The notes beneath the pieces are model-generated. The model had not been told where the DNA came from. It did no database searches and worked only from the letters and a program-made list of their open reading frames with translations. This document shows, one piece after another, positions 1-11,024 of a stretch of DNA of 64,000 nucleotides; position 1 is the first letter of the stretch; each line of letters opens with the position of its first letter. The position numbers and the translations under genes were made by a program. Source of the DNA: Accumulibacter sp. (GTDB taxonomy: Bacteria; Pseudomonadota; Gammaproteobacteria; Burkholderiales; Rhodocyclaceae); assembly GCF_023806625.1 (NCBI RefSeq), contig NZ_JAMTDX010000041.1:1-64000 (forward strand). Reading direction: 5' to 3'.

Positions 1-331
1 GGTGAACATCATCCTGCTGCTCGCCGGCAACTTCATGGAGCCGTCGTCGATCGTCCTGATCTTCGCACCGATCCTCTTTCCCGTGGCGATCAAGCTGGGC
101 ATCGATCCGGTGCACTTCGGGATTCTGATGACCGTCAACATGGAGGTCGGCATGTGCCATCCGCCGGTCGGTCTGAACCTCTACGTCTCGTCGGGAATCA
201 CCAAGATGGGGATCACCGAGCTGACCGTCGCGGTCTGGCCGTGGCTGCTCTCGATGCTGGTCTTCCTGGTCGCCGTCACTTACGTGCCGATCATGTCGAC
301 CTGGCTACCGAAGACGCTCGGCATGATGTAG
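1..331 (+). CDS. TRAP transporter large permease (DctM family), C-terminal part
   Basis: The reading frame is open from the window edge (first full codon at base 2) and ends at TAG 329-331, so only about the last 110 residues are present. They are strongly hydrophobic with at least two membrane segments. The stretch around GILMTVNMEVGMCHPPVGLN is typical of the end of DctM-type permeases (a Pro-Pro-x-Gly pair after a membrane segment), which form the 12-helix subunit of Na+-driven TRAP importers for C4-dicarboxylates and other organic acids. Substrate cannot be told from this fragment. The binding protein and small permease should lie upstream, outside the window. Confidence 0.85.
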   Translation, partial: VNIILLLAGNFMEPSSIVLIFAPILFPVAIKLGIDPVHFGILMTVNMEVGMCHPPVGLNLYVSSGITKMGITELTVAVWPWLLSMLVFLVAVTYVPIMSTWLPKTLGMM

Positions 332-360
332 CGGTTTCTGGGACCTCCGGCGGAATGGGG

Positions 361-402
361 CGGGGGGCCGGTTCTGCCGGCACCCCGCGCTTCATTTTGC
401 GT
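361..402 (+). terminator. weak stem-loop after the TRAP gene
   Basis: GCCGG-ttctg-CCGGC, flanked by G and C runs that extend the stem past a one-base bulge, lies about 40 bases after the TRAP permease stop. Only a short, imperfect T-rich stretch (TTCATTTT) follows, so it is at best a weak intrinsic terminator. Confidence 0.3.
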
Positions 403-428
403 GCCGCGGGGCATTCGCCTGCGACTCT

Positions 429-437
429 TGGTATAAT
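429..437 (+). promoter_or_regulatory. extended -10 promoter for ndk
   Basis: TGGTATAAT is a perfect -10 hexamer (432-437) with a TG extension one base upstream. No good -35 is seen at 16-18 bases, as is usual for extended -10 promoters. Transcription would start about 60 bases before the ndk ATG. Confidence 0.55.
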
Positions 438-506
438 CACCGGTTGTCCGCCTAGCAATATGATTTCTCATCCTTTTTCCCTGCCCCCGATTGCGGAGAG
501 TGAGCC

Positions 507-935
507 ATGCCCAGCGAACGTACCCTGTCCATCATCAAGCCCGATGCCGTCGCCAAGAACGTCATCGGCAAGATCTATTCCCGTTTCGAATCCAACGGCC
601 TCAAGGTGATCGCCGCGAAGATGGCCTGGCTGTCGCCCCAGGAGGCCGGCGCGTTCTATGCCGTGCACAAGCAGCGCCCCTTCTTCAACGATCTGGTCTC
701 GTTCATGATTTCCGGTCCGGTGATGATCCAGGTCCTCGAAGGCGAGAACGCGATTGCCAGGAACCGCGAGCTGATGGGGGCCACTGACCCGAGGAAGGCC
801 GAACCGGGAACGATCCGCGCGGATTTTGCCGAGTCGATCGACGCCAACGCAGTGCACGGCTCGGACGGCCCGGAAACGGCGAAGGTCGAAGTGGCCTTCT
901 TTTTCCCGGAAATGAACGTCTATTCGGGGCGCTGA
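507..935 (+). CDS. ndk: nucleoside diphosphate kinase
   Basis: 142 residues, the normal bacterial Ndk length. Ndk transfers the gamma phosphate of ATP to NDPs through a phosphohistidine and balances NTP/dNTP pools in the cytoplasm. The N-terminus [12 protein letters not shown] and the active-site region [16 protein letters not shown] with the catalytic His are both present, as is the Arg/Asn-rich nucleotide site near residue 90. An extended -10 promoter lies upstream and rlmN follows after 13 bases. The ndk-rlmN-pilF order is common in beta- and gammaproteobacteria. Confidence 0.97.
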   Translation: MPSERTLSIIKPDAVAKNVIGKIYSRFESNGLKVIAAKMAWLSPQEAGAFYAVHKQRPFFNDLVSFMISGPVMIQVLEGENAIARNRELMGATDPRKAEPGTIRADFAESIDANAVHGSDGPETAKVEVAFFFPEMNVYSGR

Positions 936-948
936 TTCCGCGACGCCG

Positions 949-2067
949 ATGCGCGTGAATCTGCTCGACCTCGACGCCCAGGCGCTGACCGACTGGCTCG
1001 CCGGCCACGGTGAGAAGCCGTATCGCGCGCGCCAGCTGTTGCGCTGGGTGCATCGGCTCGGGCAGAACGACTTCGCGGCGATGACCGACATCGCCCGGAC
1101 CCTCCGGGAGAACCTCGGAGCGACGGCGACGATCGCCGCCCCGCCGGTAATCTCCGATCGGCTGTCGGAAGACGGCACGCGCAAGTTCCTTTTCGACGTC
1201 GGCGGGGGAAACGCCGTCGAGGCCGTGTTCATCCCCGAGGACGATCGCGGCACGCTGTGCGTCTCGACGCAGGCCGGCTGTGCGCTCGCCTGTTCTTTCT
1301 GCTCGACCGGCAGGCAGGGTTTCAATCGCAACCTCGGCGTCGCGGAGATCGTCGGCCAGTTGTGGCAGGTCCGGCGCGCTCTGAGCGGGCCCTTTCAGGC
1401 GGACTCGCCGGCCGAACGCCTGATCAGCAACGTCGTGCTGATGGGCATGGGCGAACCGCTGGCCAACCTCGACAATGTCCTGGCGGCGTTGCGGCTGCTG
1501 CTCGACGATCATGCCTACGGCCTGTCACGGCGGCGGGTTACGGTATCGACGGCCGGTCTCGTTCCGGCGATCGATCGTCTGCGCGATGAGTGCCCGGTGG
1601 CGCTGGCGGTCTCGCTGCATGCTCCCGACGACCAGCTGCGCGATCAACTGGTTCCGATCAATCGCAAGTACCCGCTGCGGGTGCTTCTCGAAGCCTGCCG
1701 TCGCTATCTGGAACGGGCGCCGCGCGACTACGTGACTTTCGAATACGTGATGCTCGACGGGATCAATGATTCGCTCGCTCAGGCGCACGAACTGCTGGCG
1801 CTGACCCGTCAGGTGCCCTGCAAGTTCAACCTGATTCCCTTCAATCCTTTTCCCGGGAGCGCTTACCGGAGGTCTTCGGCGCTGCGCATCCGTCGCTTTG
1901 CCGACGTACTGCTCGAGGCCGGCGTCGTGACCACGACGCGGAAGACGAGAGGCGACGACATCGATGCCGCCTGCGGCCAGCTCGCTGGCCGGGTCCTGGA
2001 TCGCAGCCGGCGCACCACACGACTGCACCTGGCGCGCGGGCCGGATCGACAGGAGGCTTTCCGATGA
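949..2067 (+). CDS. rlmN: dual-specificity 23S rRNA/tRNA A2 methyltransferase RlmN
   Basis: 372 residues. This radical-SAM enzyme methylates C2 of A2503 in 23S rRNA and A37 in some tRNAs. The radical-SAM cluster motif CALACSFC (CX3CX2C) lies near residue 107, followed by [11 protein letters not shown]. The C-terminal methyl-carrying Cys is in DAACGQL. The motif [12 protein letters not shown] is typical of RlmN. The last bases overlap the pilF start (ATGA), so the two are probably translationally coupled. The Arg-rich last 25 residues are somewhat longer than in the E. coli protein. Confidence 0.96.
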   Translation: MRVNLLDLDAQALTDWLAGHGEKPYRARQLLRWVHRLGQNDFAAMTDIARTLRENLGATATIAAPPVISDRLSEDGTRKFLFDVGGGNAVEAVFIPEDDRGTLCVSTQAGCALACSFCSTGRQGFNRNLGVAEIVGQLWQVRRALSGPFQADSPAERLISNVVLMGMGEPLANLDNVLAALRLLLDDHAYGLSRRRVTVSTAGLVPAIDRLRDECPVALAVSLHAPDDQLRDQLVPINRKYPLRVLLEACRRYLERAPRDYVTFEYVMLDGINDSLAQAHELLALTRQVPCKFNLIPFNPFPGSAYRRSSALRIRRFADVLLEAGVVTTTRKTRGDDIDAACGQLAGRVLDRSRRTTRLHLARGPDRQEAFR

Positions 2068-2867
2068 GGCGCCTGGTCCTCGCAGCGCTGGCCTGTGCCT
2101 GCCTGGCCGGCTGCTCGTCGGGAATGTTCTCGTCGTCCGCGAAGTCGAGGACTGCCGAGGCGCAACCGGAGGCGGTCGCGCCGCCCAAGCCTCGCGACGC
2201 ACGGACGCGTGCCAAGCTGCACACCGAACTCGGAGCGATGTATCTCAGCAACAAGAACCTCGCGGTGGCGCTCGAAGAACTGACCATTGCCATCGCCATC
2301 GATCCCGACTACGCGAAGGCCTACTCGACTCGCGGAGTCGCCGGCTACTATGTGCGTGAGATCGCCACCGCCGATCAGGACTTTCAGCGGGCACTGAGGA
2401 TCGACGCCAACGACCCGGAGATCAACAACAACTACGGGTGGTTCCTGTGTCAGATCGGCAGGGAGCAGGAAGGGCTGCCCTACTTCCAGCGGGCGATCAA
2501 GAACCCCCTCTATGAGACGCCCGAGAAAGCGTATCTCAACGCCGGGGCTTGCTATACGCGTCTGGGTGACCTGGTCAAGGCCGAAGAGTACGTCCAGCAC
2601 AGCCTGCGCATCGCTCCGGACAATCTGCAGGGGCAGTTGCAACTGGCGACGATCAATTACCAGCTTGGGCATTACGACCTCGCACGGCAGCAGCTCGGCG
2701 AAATCTTTCGCCGAGCCGAGCCGAGTGCCGAAGCACTGTGGCTGATGGTCCGCGTCGAGCGCCAGTTGGGCGACCGCAAGGGTGAGGCGCGCTATGCGAA
2801 TCAGCTGCGCCGGCAGTATCCGCTGGCTCCGGAAACGCAGGAGTTGCTGGGAGGTCACTTCCAGTGA
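2064..2867 (+). CDS. pilF: type IV pilus biogenesis/stability lipoprotein PilF (PilW)
   Basis: 267 residues. The N-terminus is a lipoprotein signal, [15 protein letters not shown], with Cys at residue 17 or so as the lipidation site. The rest is TPR repeats (for example [30 protein letters not shown] is one helix pair). PilF/PilW is the outer-membrane pilotin that helps the secretin PilQ assemble. It starts in the rlmN stop (ATGA) and its own stop overlaps the next GTG. The pilR/pilS pair near 54 kb supports a type IV pilus in this organism. Confidence 0.92.
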   Translation: MRRLVLAALACACLAGCSSGMFSSSAKSRTAEAQPEAVAPPKPRDARTRAKLHTELGAMYLSNKNLAVALEELTIAIAIDPDYAKAYSTRGVAGYYVREIATADQDFQRALRIDANDPEINNNYGWFLCQIGREQEGLPYFQRAIKNPLYETPEKAYLNAGACYTRLGDLVKAEEYVQHSLRIAPDNLQGQLQLATINYQLGHYDLARQQLGEIFRRAEPSAEALWLMVRVERQLGDRKGEARYANQLRRQYPLAPETQELLGGHFQ

Positions 2868-3799
2868 GCGAAGAGTCGGCGCACCCGCCGCTGGGCGGGC
2901 CGGGAATGTCCGAGCGAATCAGCGATGCGGCTCCTCGTTTGACGACTGACGACCAACCGACGATCGCCGGCGGTGTGGGCGCGATGTTGCGCCAGGCTCG
3001 CGAGGCGAGGAACATGAGCGTCGCCGAAGCGGCTCAGGCGCTCAAGCTCGGGCCGCGGCAGGTGATGGCGATCGAGAGCGAGGACTGGGCGGCTCTGCCG
3101 GGCACGACGATGATTCGCGGCTTCGTGCGCAACTACGCCCGTCTGCTGAATCTCGACATCGACCTGCTGATGCGCGGGCTCGACGCTCAGCAGCTTCAGC
3201 AGACCGCCATTCTCGAAGTCTCGGCCGGAACCAGTGCCAGCCTCCCCTCATCGAATGGCCGTCGCGTCGAACGTCGGGATTACCTGGCCATCTTTGCCGG
3301 ACTGGCGGTGCTGGTCGCCGCACTCGCCGCGTATTACTTCGTACCTCACGACTACTGGCACGACAAGTGGGCGACGCTGGTCGGCAGCCGAAGCTCACCG
3401 ACGATCGCCGAGCCGGTTGCTTCGCCGCCGGTCGAGTCCGTACCGGGGGCAGCAACGGGTGCAGGAGCGTCGGTCACCGTACTCGCGACGCCCAACCCGG
3501 TAGTCCTCTCGGATGCAGCGAACGGAGCTCGCGCTGCTGGTCCGGCCGACTCCGCCGGTGCTGCGCGCGTTCTCAAGTTCAGCTTCAGGCAGCCCGCGTG
3601 GGTCGAGATACGCGACGGGCGCGGGGAACTTCTTCTCTCGGGGCTGAATTCGGGTGGCAGTCAGCGCGAGATTGCCGGGCAGCCGCCTTTCGCGCTCGTC
3701 GTCGGCAACGCCGGGCAGGTGACCCTGGAGTATCAGGGCAGAGTCGTCGACCTCGCGTCACGCAGCAAGGACGACGTCGCGCGGTTGACCCTCGAATGA
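2864..3799 (+). CDS. rodZ: RodZ-like cytoskeletal protein with helix-turn-helix and DUF4115
   Basis: 311 residues. A Cro-like HTH (about 40-110: [20 protein letters not shown]) is followed by a single membrane segment near 145-165 ([19 protein letters not shown]), a Pro/Ala/Ser-rich linker and a C-terminal beta-rich DUF4115 domain ending in a [12 protein letters not shown] motif. This is the RodZ layout; RodZ ties MreB filaments to the cell-wall elongation machinery. GTG at 2864 overlaps the pilF stop. ATG at 2906 (MSERISD) is an alternative start and leaves the HTH intact. RodZ sits next to ispG in many proteobacteria. Confidence 0.88.
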   Translation: MSEESAHPPLGGPGMSERISDAAPRLTTDDQPTIAGGVGAMLRQAREARNMSVAEAAQALKLGPRQVMAIESEDWAALPGTTMIRGFVRNYARLLNLDIDLLMRGLDAQQLQQTAILEVSAGTSASLPSSNGRRVERRDYLAIFAGLAVLVAALAAYYFVPHDYWHDKWATLVGSRSSPTIAEPVASPPVESVPGAATGAGASVTVLATPNPVVLSDAANGARAAGPADSAGAARVLKFSFRQPAWVEIRDGRGELLLSGLNSGGSQREIAGQPPFALVVGNAGQVTLEYQGRVVDLASRSKDDVARLTLE

Positions 3800-3824
3800 T
3801 CGTCGGCGAGAGAACGGGCGAGCG

Positions 3825-5065
<1,241 letters not shown>

Positions 5066-5069
<4 letters not shown>

Positions 5070-6361
5070 GCGCGCCGAAGATCCAGTCCGTGCGCGGGAT
5101 GAACGACATTCTTCCGGACGAAGCCGAGTTCTGGGACATGTTCGAGGAAACCGTCCGCTCGTGGCTGGCAAGCTACGGGTACCGTCCAATCCGGCTGCCG
5201 GTCGTCGAGCCGACGCCGCTGTTCAGGCGCGCGATCGGCGAAGTCACCGACATCGTCGAAAAGGAGATGTACTCCTTCGTCGACAGCCTCAACGGCGAGT
5301 CGCTGACGCTGCGGCCCGAAGGCACGGCTGGCTGTGTGCGTGCAGTCATCCAGCACAGCCTGGCTGCTCACCAGGCACAGAGGCTGTACTACATCGGCCA
5401 GATGTTCCGGCACGAGCGGCCACAGAAAGGACGCTACAGGCAGTTCCATCAGGTCGGCGTCGAGGCTTTCGGCTTTCCGGGCCCGGACGTCGATGGCGAG
5501 CAGATTCTGATGGGCGCGCGCCTGTGGGGCGACCTCGGCCTCGCAGGGATCACCCTGGAGATCAATACGCTTGGCGAGCCCGGCGAACGCGCGCGTCATC
5601 GCGCCGAGCTGGTCAGCTATCTCGAGGAGCACGCCGAACTGCTCGACGAAGACGCGCGACGGCGCCTGTACACGAATCCGTTACGCGTTCTGGACAGCAA
5701 GAATCCGGCGCTGCAGGACCTGATTGCCGGGGCACCTCGGCTGATCGACCATCTCGGTGAGCAGTCGATGGCTCATTTCGAGGGCGTCCAGCAGGTCCTG
5801 CGCGACGCTGGCCAGCCGTTCTCGGTCAATCCCCGGCTCGTGCGCGGACTCGACTACTACAATCTGACGGTTTACGAGTGGCAGACAGACCGTCTTGGTG
5901 CGCAGGGGACGGTCTGCGCAGGCGGGCGTTACGACGGCCTCGTCGAACAGCTTGGCGGTCGCCCAACCCCGGCCTGCGGGTTCGCGATGGGTGTCGAGCG
6001 CCTGATCGCACTGATCCGCGAAGCCGGCGGTGAAACACGCGCGGAGGCGGTCGATGTCTACCTGGTCCATCAGGGCGCACTCGCCTCGCGCTTGGCCGTC
6101 GGCGTTGCCGAGACCCTTCGCGACCGGGGTATCGACGTCCTCTACAACTGTGGCGGTGGCAGTTTCAAATCACAGATGAAGAGGGCTGACGTGTCGGGCG
6201 CGGCTTTCGCGGTGATCATCGGCGACGACGAGGCGGCAGCCGGCGAGGTCACCCTGAAGCCGCTGCGCGCGGCGGACGACCGTGTCGGGCAGCAGCGGAT
6301 CACTGCCGACGACGTGGCCGACCGGATCATCAGTCTGACAGCCGATTGGGAGGACGCCTGA
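5066..6361 (+). CDS. hisS: histidyl-tRNA synthetase
   Basis: 431 residues from ATG 5066, which overlaps the ispG stop; a longer upstream reading frame exists but belongs to no family. Class II motif 1 ([11 protein letters not shown]), motif 2 ([22 protein letters not shown]) and motif 3 ([11 protein letters not shown]) are present, as is the histidine-binding loop [13 protein letters not shown]. The N-terminal [11 protein letters not shown] is the HisRS signature. A C-terminal anticodon-binding domain follows. Its stop overlaps the next gene's ATG by one base. Confidence 0.97.
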
Positions 6362-7050
6362 TGGCTACCTACGACCTCGAAGAGCAGGAACAGATCGCCG
6401 AACTGAAGGCGTGGTGGAAGCAGTATGGCAATCTGGTCACTGGCCTGATCACTGCGGCGGCCATCGGTGTGGCTGCGTGGCAGGGATGGAACTGGTACCA
6501 GCGCAGTCAGGCCGCGCAGGCCTCCGCCCTCTACGGCGTCCTGCAGACGGCTCTGCGTGAAAACGATGGCCAGCGGATCAGGACAGCCAGCGGTGAGCTG
6601 ATCGAGAAGTTCGGCTCGACCACCTACGCGCCGCTCGGGGCGCTCAGTGCGGCGAGGAGCCTGCACGACGCGGGCGATGCACGAACTGCCCGTCTGCAAC
6701 TCGCCTGGGTCGTCGAACATGGCAAGGACGAGTTGCGCGACATTGCTCGCCTGCGGCTGGCCGCTCTGCTGATCGACGAGAAGGCCTACGACGAGGCGCT
6801 GAAGCAGATCGAGGCCGCGCCGGGCGCCGCCTTTCAAACGCGCTTCGACGACGCTCGCGGCGACATCCTTGCTGCGCAGGGCAAGACGAGCGAGGCGCGC
6901 GCGGCGTACCGCTCTGCGCTGGCGCGGCTTGAGACCAGCGACAAGGGGGCAGCCGGCAAGGGACAGAGCAGCCCGCCGGACCCGCAGGCGAGCGCCGCCT
7001 ACCGCGAAGTCCTGCAGCTTAAACTCGAAGCCCTCGGAGAAGCCGGCTGA
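6361..7050 (+). CDS. yfgM: YfgM-type ancillary SecYEG translocon subunit
   Basis: 229 residues. A short cytoplasmic N-terminus (YDLEEQEQIAELKAWWKQYG) is followed by one membrane segment near residues 22-42 and a TPR-like periplasmic domain (pairs such as AARSLHDAGDARTARLQLAWV). YfgM works with PpiD at the SecYEG exit in E. coli. The start at 6361 is chosen because it shares one base with the hisS stop and gives the family N-terminus [11 protein letters not shown]; bamB begins on the last base of its stop. The C-terminus has a low-complexity Lys/Gly/Ser linker. Confidence 0.9.
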   Translation: MATYDLEEQEQIAELKAWWKQYGNLVTGLITAAAIGVAAWQGWNWYQRSQAAQASALYGVLQTALRENDGQRIRTASGELIEKFGSTTYAPLGALSAARSLHDAGDARTARLQLAWVVEHGKDELRDIARLRLAALLIDEKAYDEALKQIEAAPGAAFQTRFDDARGDILAAQGKTSEARAAYRSALARLETSDKGAAGKGQSSPPDPQASAAYREVLQLKLEALGEAG

Positions 7051-8195
7051 TGAAGCGTCCAGTGCTTTTCACTTCGCTCGGCATCGCGCTGCTCTCCGGA
7101 TGCTCGACACTCGACGCGCTGAACCCCTTCTCCCGTAGCAGTGGGCCGAAGATGGCCGAGCTCCAACCGATCCAGCAGGCGGTCGATGTGCGGGTTCTAT
7201 GGTCGGAGTCCGTTGGCAAGGCTGGTGACTACACCTTCGTCCCCGCCGTCGTCGGCAGTGCCATTTACGTGGCGGCTCGCGACGGGACGATCGCTCGTCT
7301 CGACGACGGCAGTCCGGCCTGGCGAGTCCGTGGCGAGCAGGCGCTGTCAGGAGGCGTCGGCGCGAACGAGCGAATGGTCGTCGTTGGTTCGGCGAAGGGC
7401 GACGTACTGGCCTTTTCGGCAGCCGACGGTAGTCCGCTGTGGCAGGCCAGGGCGAGCAGCGAGATCGTCGCGCCGCCGGCGGTCGGTGCCGATCTGGTGG
7501 TCGTGCGCAGCGGGGATCATCGCCTTTCCGCCTATGATCCGTTGACCGGCAAGCGCAAATGGGTCTATCAGAGACCGAATCCGCCGCTTTCCTTGCGCAC
7601 CACCGCGCCGCCGGTAATCGTCGAACGCTACGTATTTGCCGGCTTTCCCGGTGGCAAGCTGATCGCGGTCAGCGCAGACAGCGGCGCTCCGCTCTGGGAG
7701 GGCACGGTCGCGCTCCCCAAGGGTGCGACCGAGCTCGACCGTGTCGCCGACGTGACCAGCGTGCCGGTGATCGATGGGCGGACGATCTGCGCGGCTGCGT
7801 TTCAGGGCCGTGCCTCGTGCTTCGATCTCGGGACCGGCAACCTGCTCTGGTCGCGGGACATCTCGAGTTCGGCCGGTCTGTCGATCGACAGTCGCTACGT
7901 CTACATCTCCGACGACAAGGGCACCGTGCACGCGCTCGACAAGGCCAGCGGCGCGACGGTCTGGAAGCAGGACAGGCTGTTCATGCGCCGGCTGACTTCG
8001 CCGTTGCCGATACGCAGCCTGGTCGCCGTTGCCGACGTGCGCGGTGTCGTTCATTTGCTGAGCCGTGACGACGGGTCTTTCGTCGCCCGCGTGAGCACGG
8101 ATGGGAGCGCCGTACGGGCGCCACTGCAGCGCCTGGGGATCGATCTCGTCGTGCAGACGACCGACGGGCGAGTCCAGGCGTTCGCAATGCCATGA
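7050..8195 (+). CDS. bamB: outer membrane protein assembly factor BamB
   Basis: 381 residues. The lipoprotein signal ends in LLSGCSTL (Cys near residue 15). About eight beta-propeller blades with PQQ-like repeats follow, seen as recurring G-x-x-x-x-x-D-x-x-x-G-x-x-x-W strings ([32 protein letters not shown]). BamB is the propeller lipoprotein of the BAM complex that inserts outer-membrane barrels. It overlaps yfgM by one base and der by four, the usual yfgM-bamB-der order. Confidence 0.96.
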   Translation: MKRPVLFTSLGIALLSGCSTLDALNPFSRSSGPKMAELQPIQQAVDVRVLWSESVGKAGDYTFVPAVVGSAIYVAARDGTIARLDDGSPAWRVRGEQALSGGVGANERMVVVGSAKGDVLAFSAADGSPLWQARASSEIVAPPAVGADLVVVRSGDHRLSAYDPLTGKRKWVYQRPNPPLSLRTTAPPVIVERYVFAGFPGGKLIAVSADSGAPLWEGTVALPKGATELDRVADVTSVPVIDGRTICAAAFQGRASCFDLGTGNLLWSRDISSSAGLSIDSRYVYISDDKGTVHALDKASGATVWKQDRLFMRRLTSPLPIRSLVAVADVRGVVHLLSRDDGSFVARVSTDGSAVRAPLQRLGIDLVVQTTDGRVQAFAMP

Positions 8196-9628
8196 AGCCG
8201 GGCGTCGTCCTCGTCGGGCGCCCCAATGTCGGCAAGTCTACGCTTTTCAATCGCCTGACCAAGACGCGCGATGCCCTCGTCGCCGACGTTCCGGGACTCA
8301 CGCGCGACCGCCATTACGGTCAGGGAAAGCTCGGCAGCAAACCATACCTGGTGATCGATACCGGTGGCTTCGAACCGCAGGCCAGAGACGGGATCCTCCA
8401 TGAGATGGCGCGTCAGGCCGAACAGGCCATCGACGAGGCCGACGTCGTGATTCTCGTCGTCGATGGCCGGAGCGGAGTGACCGCGCTCGATCGCGAGGTG
8501 GCTGACCGCTTGCGCCGATCGCGCCAGCCGGTGGTCGTCGCGGTCAACAAATGCGAGGGCCTCGACCGGGCGCAGGCCGTCGCGGATTTCCACGAACTCG
8601 GCCTCGGTCAGCCGCTGGCCATCTCGGCCGCACATGGCGAGGGGGTGCGCGAACTCGTCGAACTGGTCCTCGAACCGTTCCCCGCGCTTGCTGATGAGCA
8701 GGAACGCGGGGACTCGATCCGCGTGGCCATCGCCGGTCGGCCGAACGTCGGCAAGAGCACGATGGTCAACGCGCTGCTCGGCGAGGAGCGGCTGATCGTT
8801 TTCGATCAGCCGGGTACGACGCGCGATGCGATTCATGTCGATTTCGAGCGCGCGGGGCGCAAGTACACGCTGATCGACACGGCCGGCCTGCGCCGGCGTG
8901 GGCGGGTCGTCGAGGCGATCGAGAAGTTCTCGGTGATCAAGACGCTCCAGGCGATCGAGGAGGCTCAGGTGGTCGTTCTGGTTGTCGACGCCTGTCAGGA
9001 CATTTCCGATCAGGACGCGCACATCGCCGCGTTCATTCGTGAGTCGGGCCGGGCGCTGGTCGTCGCGGTCAACAAGTGCGATGGCCTGGATGCCTATCGT
9101 CGCGCACAGGTGGTCAGCCACGTCGAGCGGCGCCTCGGCTTCGTGGACTTCGCCCGCTTCCACTATGTTTCGGCGCTCAGGGGACAGGGACTCGACTCAC
9201 TGATGCGTTCGGTCGACGCAGCCTTTGGCGCGGCCACCGCCGACCTGGCGACGCCGCGGCTGACGCGGGTCCTGATCGACGCGGTCACCAGGCAGGCACC
9301 TCCGCGCTGCGGCCAGTTCCGCCCCAAATTGCGCTACGCGCACCAGGGTGGCCGGAACCCACCGGTGATCGTCATTCATGGCAATGCGCTCGACAAGGTC
9401 CCCGACTCGTATCGCCGTTACCTCGAGCACAGTTTCCGCGAGGTCTTCAGACTCCAGGGGACTCCGCTGAACATCGAGTTCAGGACGGCGAGCAATCCCT
9501 TCGCCGCCAGCGCGACCGCCGACGCCGGACGGCATCGGCGAAAGGTCTCAGCAACAGCCCCCGCATCGGCAACCAGTGTCCTTGTCGGAACCGGTCGACG
9601 GCCGAAGGGCCGTTCTTCGCAGACCTGA
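8192..9628 (+). CDS. der: ribosome-assembly GTPase Der (EngA)
   Basis: 478 residues. Two tandem GTPase domains each have a G1 loop ([12 protein letters not shown] near residue 9 and [12 protein letters not shown] near 185), G3 (DTGG, DTAG) and G4 (NKCE, NKCD). The C-terminal KH-like domain ends near RTASNPFAA. Der is needed for 50S maturation. The usual C-terminus is just after the NPF motif; here some 45 low-complexity residues follow and contain a terminator-like hairpin, so the tail may be read-through into former intergenic DNA. The hfq-hflX genes that commonly follow der are absent. Confidence 0.95.
   Translation: MKPGVVLVGRPNVGKSTLFNRLTKTRDALVADVPGLTRDRHYGQGKLGSKPYLVIDTGGFEPQARDGILHEMARQAEQAIDEADVVILVVDGRSGVTALDREVADRLRRSRQPVVVAVNKCEGLDRAQAVADFHELGLGQPLAISAAHGEGVRELVELVLEPFPALADEQERGDSIRVAIAGRPNVGKSTMVNALLGEERLIVFDQPGTTRDAIHVDFERAGRKYTLIDTAGLRRRGRVVEAIEKFSVIKTLQAIEEAQVVVLVVDACQDISDQDAHIAAFIRESGRALVVAVNKCDGLDAYRRAQVVSHVERRLGFVDFARFHYVSALRGQGLDSLMRSVDAAFGAATADLATPRLTRVLIDAVTRQAPPRCGQFRPKLRYAHQGGRNPPVIVIHGNALDKVPDSYRRYLEHSFREVFRLQGTPLNIEFRTASNPFAASATADAGRHRRKVSATAPASATSVLVGTGRRPKGRSSQT
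9598..9619 (+). terminator. terminator-like hairpin inside the end of der
   Basis: ACGGCC-gaag-GGCCGT followed by TCTTCG. The GAAG tetraloop and perfect 6 bp stem suggest an intrinsic terminator, but the T-tract is short. It lies about 10 bases before the der stop codon, within the extra C-terminal tail. Confidence 0.4.
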
Positions 9629-9727
9629 AGTGGCGCTTTGCGCCCGTGCCCGACAGACCGTCGCCGAGAGGGCGGGTCCGCCCGAGCTGTCGTGGAGGCC
9701 CAGCGGGCGGACCGGTGGAGTGGCCGA

Positions 9728-10132
9728 TCAGCCCTTTTCGGTACCCTGGGCGCTGCTTTCCTGAGCGACGGTCTCCGGGCCGTCGGTTTCGCTGCTTGCT
9801 GCCGGCGGGGTCTCGGTCCTCTCGGCTGTTTCGCCGGTCAGAGATTCGCCGACGCTGGTCAGCGCAGCGATCGATTTCTCGAAGGCGGCCGTCGCTTCTT
9901 CGGCCACGGCCGAGCCCAGCTGCCGGGTGGTTTCGACGGCCTCGCTAGCCAGTTCGATCGCCTTCCCGGCGGTCTGGCTGACGCCTTCGGCGACTGCGCT
10001 ACCGGCTTCGAGGACGAGGTCGCGGGCTTTCGCTCCGGCTCCCTCGGCGACCTCAACCGCCGAACTGGCGACTTCGATGGTCTTGTCTACGGCTGCGCTG
10101 GCCGCTTCCCTGGCCTTGTCGAGAATGCTCAT
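9728..10132 (-). CDS. Ala/Glu-rich amphipathic helical protein (phasin- or LEA-like)
   Basis: 134 residues, no signal peptide or membrane segment. Residues 1-95 are almost entirely Ala, Glu, Val, Ser, Thr and Lys with apolar residues every 3-4 positions (for example AREAASAAVDKTIEVASSAV), predicting one long amphipathic helix or coiled coil. Imperfect 11-residue periodicity recalls LEA and apolipoprotein-like proteins. The last 40 residues are Thr/Glu/Ser/Pro-rich and likely disordered. GGAGAGAG precedes the ATG. I do not recognise a named family; a polyhydroxyalkanoate granule phasin or stress protein is only a guess. It is convergent with der and alone on its strand. Confidence 0.7.
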   Translation of the reverse strand: MSILDKAREAASAAVDKTIEVASSAVEVAEGAGAKARDLVLEAGSAVAEGVSQTAGKAIELASEAVETTRQLGSAVAEEATAAFEKSIAALTSVGESLTGETAERTETPPAASSETDGPETVAQESSAQGTEKG

Positions 10133-10352
10133 GGATCTCTCTCCTTAGTGTTCAATCGCCGGCTGCGATGCGCCGATTATCCCAGAAACCATGGCTCTGC
10201 GGGTTGCATCGAGGAGCATTTGGACGGATCATGAGGACCTCGGCCGCACCATCCGGCGGTCCTGCCCGGCAGTGCGTGCGGACACCTGGCTGGCCGGCGG
10301 GTGGGCTTCGCGAAGGATGGCGGGGGCATCGACTGTATCGGGAAGACGAGAG

Positions 10353-10880
10353 GTGATCAAGGTACTGTTCGTGTGCATGGGCAACATCTGTCGATCGCCA
10401 ACGGCAGAGGGCGTGTTCCGTCACTTCCTTCAGGAGAGGCGCCTCGAGGACAAGGTCGAGGTCGATTCGGCCGGGACGCACGGGTACCACGCGGGCGAGG
10501 CGCCGGACCAGCGGACGCAGCGGGCCGCGGCAGCGCGCAACTACGACCTCTCGAACATGCGTGCCCGCAAGGTGGCCGCGCAGGACCTCGATTATTTCGA
10601 CATGATCCTGGCCATGGACCAAAACAACCTCGATGTCCTGAAGCGGATCTGTCCGGCGGAAAAGCGCGATCGCCTCGGGTTGCTGATGAGTTACTCGAAG
10701 AACTTCGACGACGACGAGGTGCCCGATCCCTACTACGGTCTGGGGCATGGCTTCGATCTGGTCCTCGACATGATCGAGGACGCGGCCAGCGGCCTGCTCG
10801 AGAGCATCGAGCAGCGCCTGATCAACGAGTCGGCAGGCGACCAGGACGACGATCGCCCTGGTCCGGCAGACGACTGCTGA
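10353..10880 (+). CDS. low-molecular-weight protein-tyrosine phosphatase
   Basis: 175 residues from GTG 10353; a longer frame upstream to 10191 has no family similarity, and IKVLFVCMGNICRSPTAEG is the usual N-terminus. CMGNICRS is the C-x5-R-S P-loop with nucleophile Cys at residue 8. The DPYYGLG motif with general-acid Asp is near residue 125. Such enzymes dephosphorylate tyrosine kinases of exopolysaccharide synthesis, or act as arsenate-reductase relatives. No partner kinase is nearby. A 133 bp repeat begins at the base after its stop codon. Confidence 0.92.
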   Translation: MIKVLFVCMGNICRSPTAEGVFRHFLQERRLEDKVEVDSAGTHGYHAGEAPDQRTQRAAAARNYDLSNMRARKVAAQDLDYFDMILAMDQNNLDVLKRICPAEKRDRLGLLMSYSKNFDDDEVPDPYYGLGHGFDLVLDMIEDAASGLLESIEQRLINESAGDQDDDRPGPADDC

Positions 10881-11013
10881 GAGGTTGTGAAGAAATCGTC
10901 GCGAGCAGGCCGGGATGCCCGGCGCGAGTGAGAGAACGACGAGACATATCAGATGGATAGAACGAGCGAGCAACAGCGCAGATCGGTCGTGCGGCAGACT
11001 TATTCACAACCTC
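10881..11013 (+). repeat. interspersed repeat with terminal inverted repeats, copy A
   Basis: 133 bp between the phosphatase stop and the next gene's end. It starts GAGGTTGTGAA and ends TTCACAACCTC, a perfect 11 bp inverted repeat. It matches the reverse complement of 25801-25939 over its whole length, with the core GAACGACGAGACATATC identical in both. It has no coding capacity. It looks like a small non-autonomous mobile element or a structured intergenic element. Confidence 0.8.
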
Positions 11014-11024
11014 CGAGCCGCCGA

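Noticed and set aside
11014..11024. Target-site duplication around repeat copy A
   Set aside because: Flanks of copies A and B show no convincing direct duplication, so transposition is not proven from these copies.
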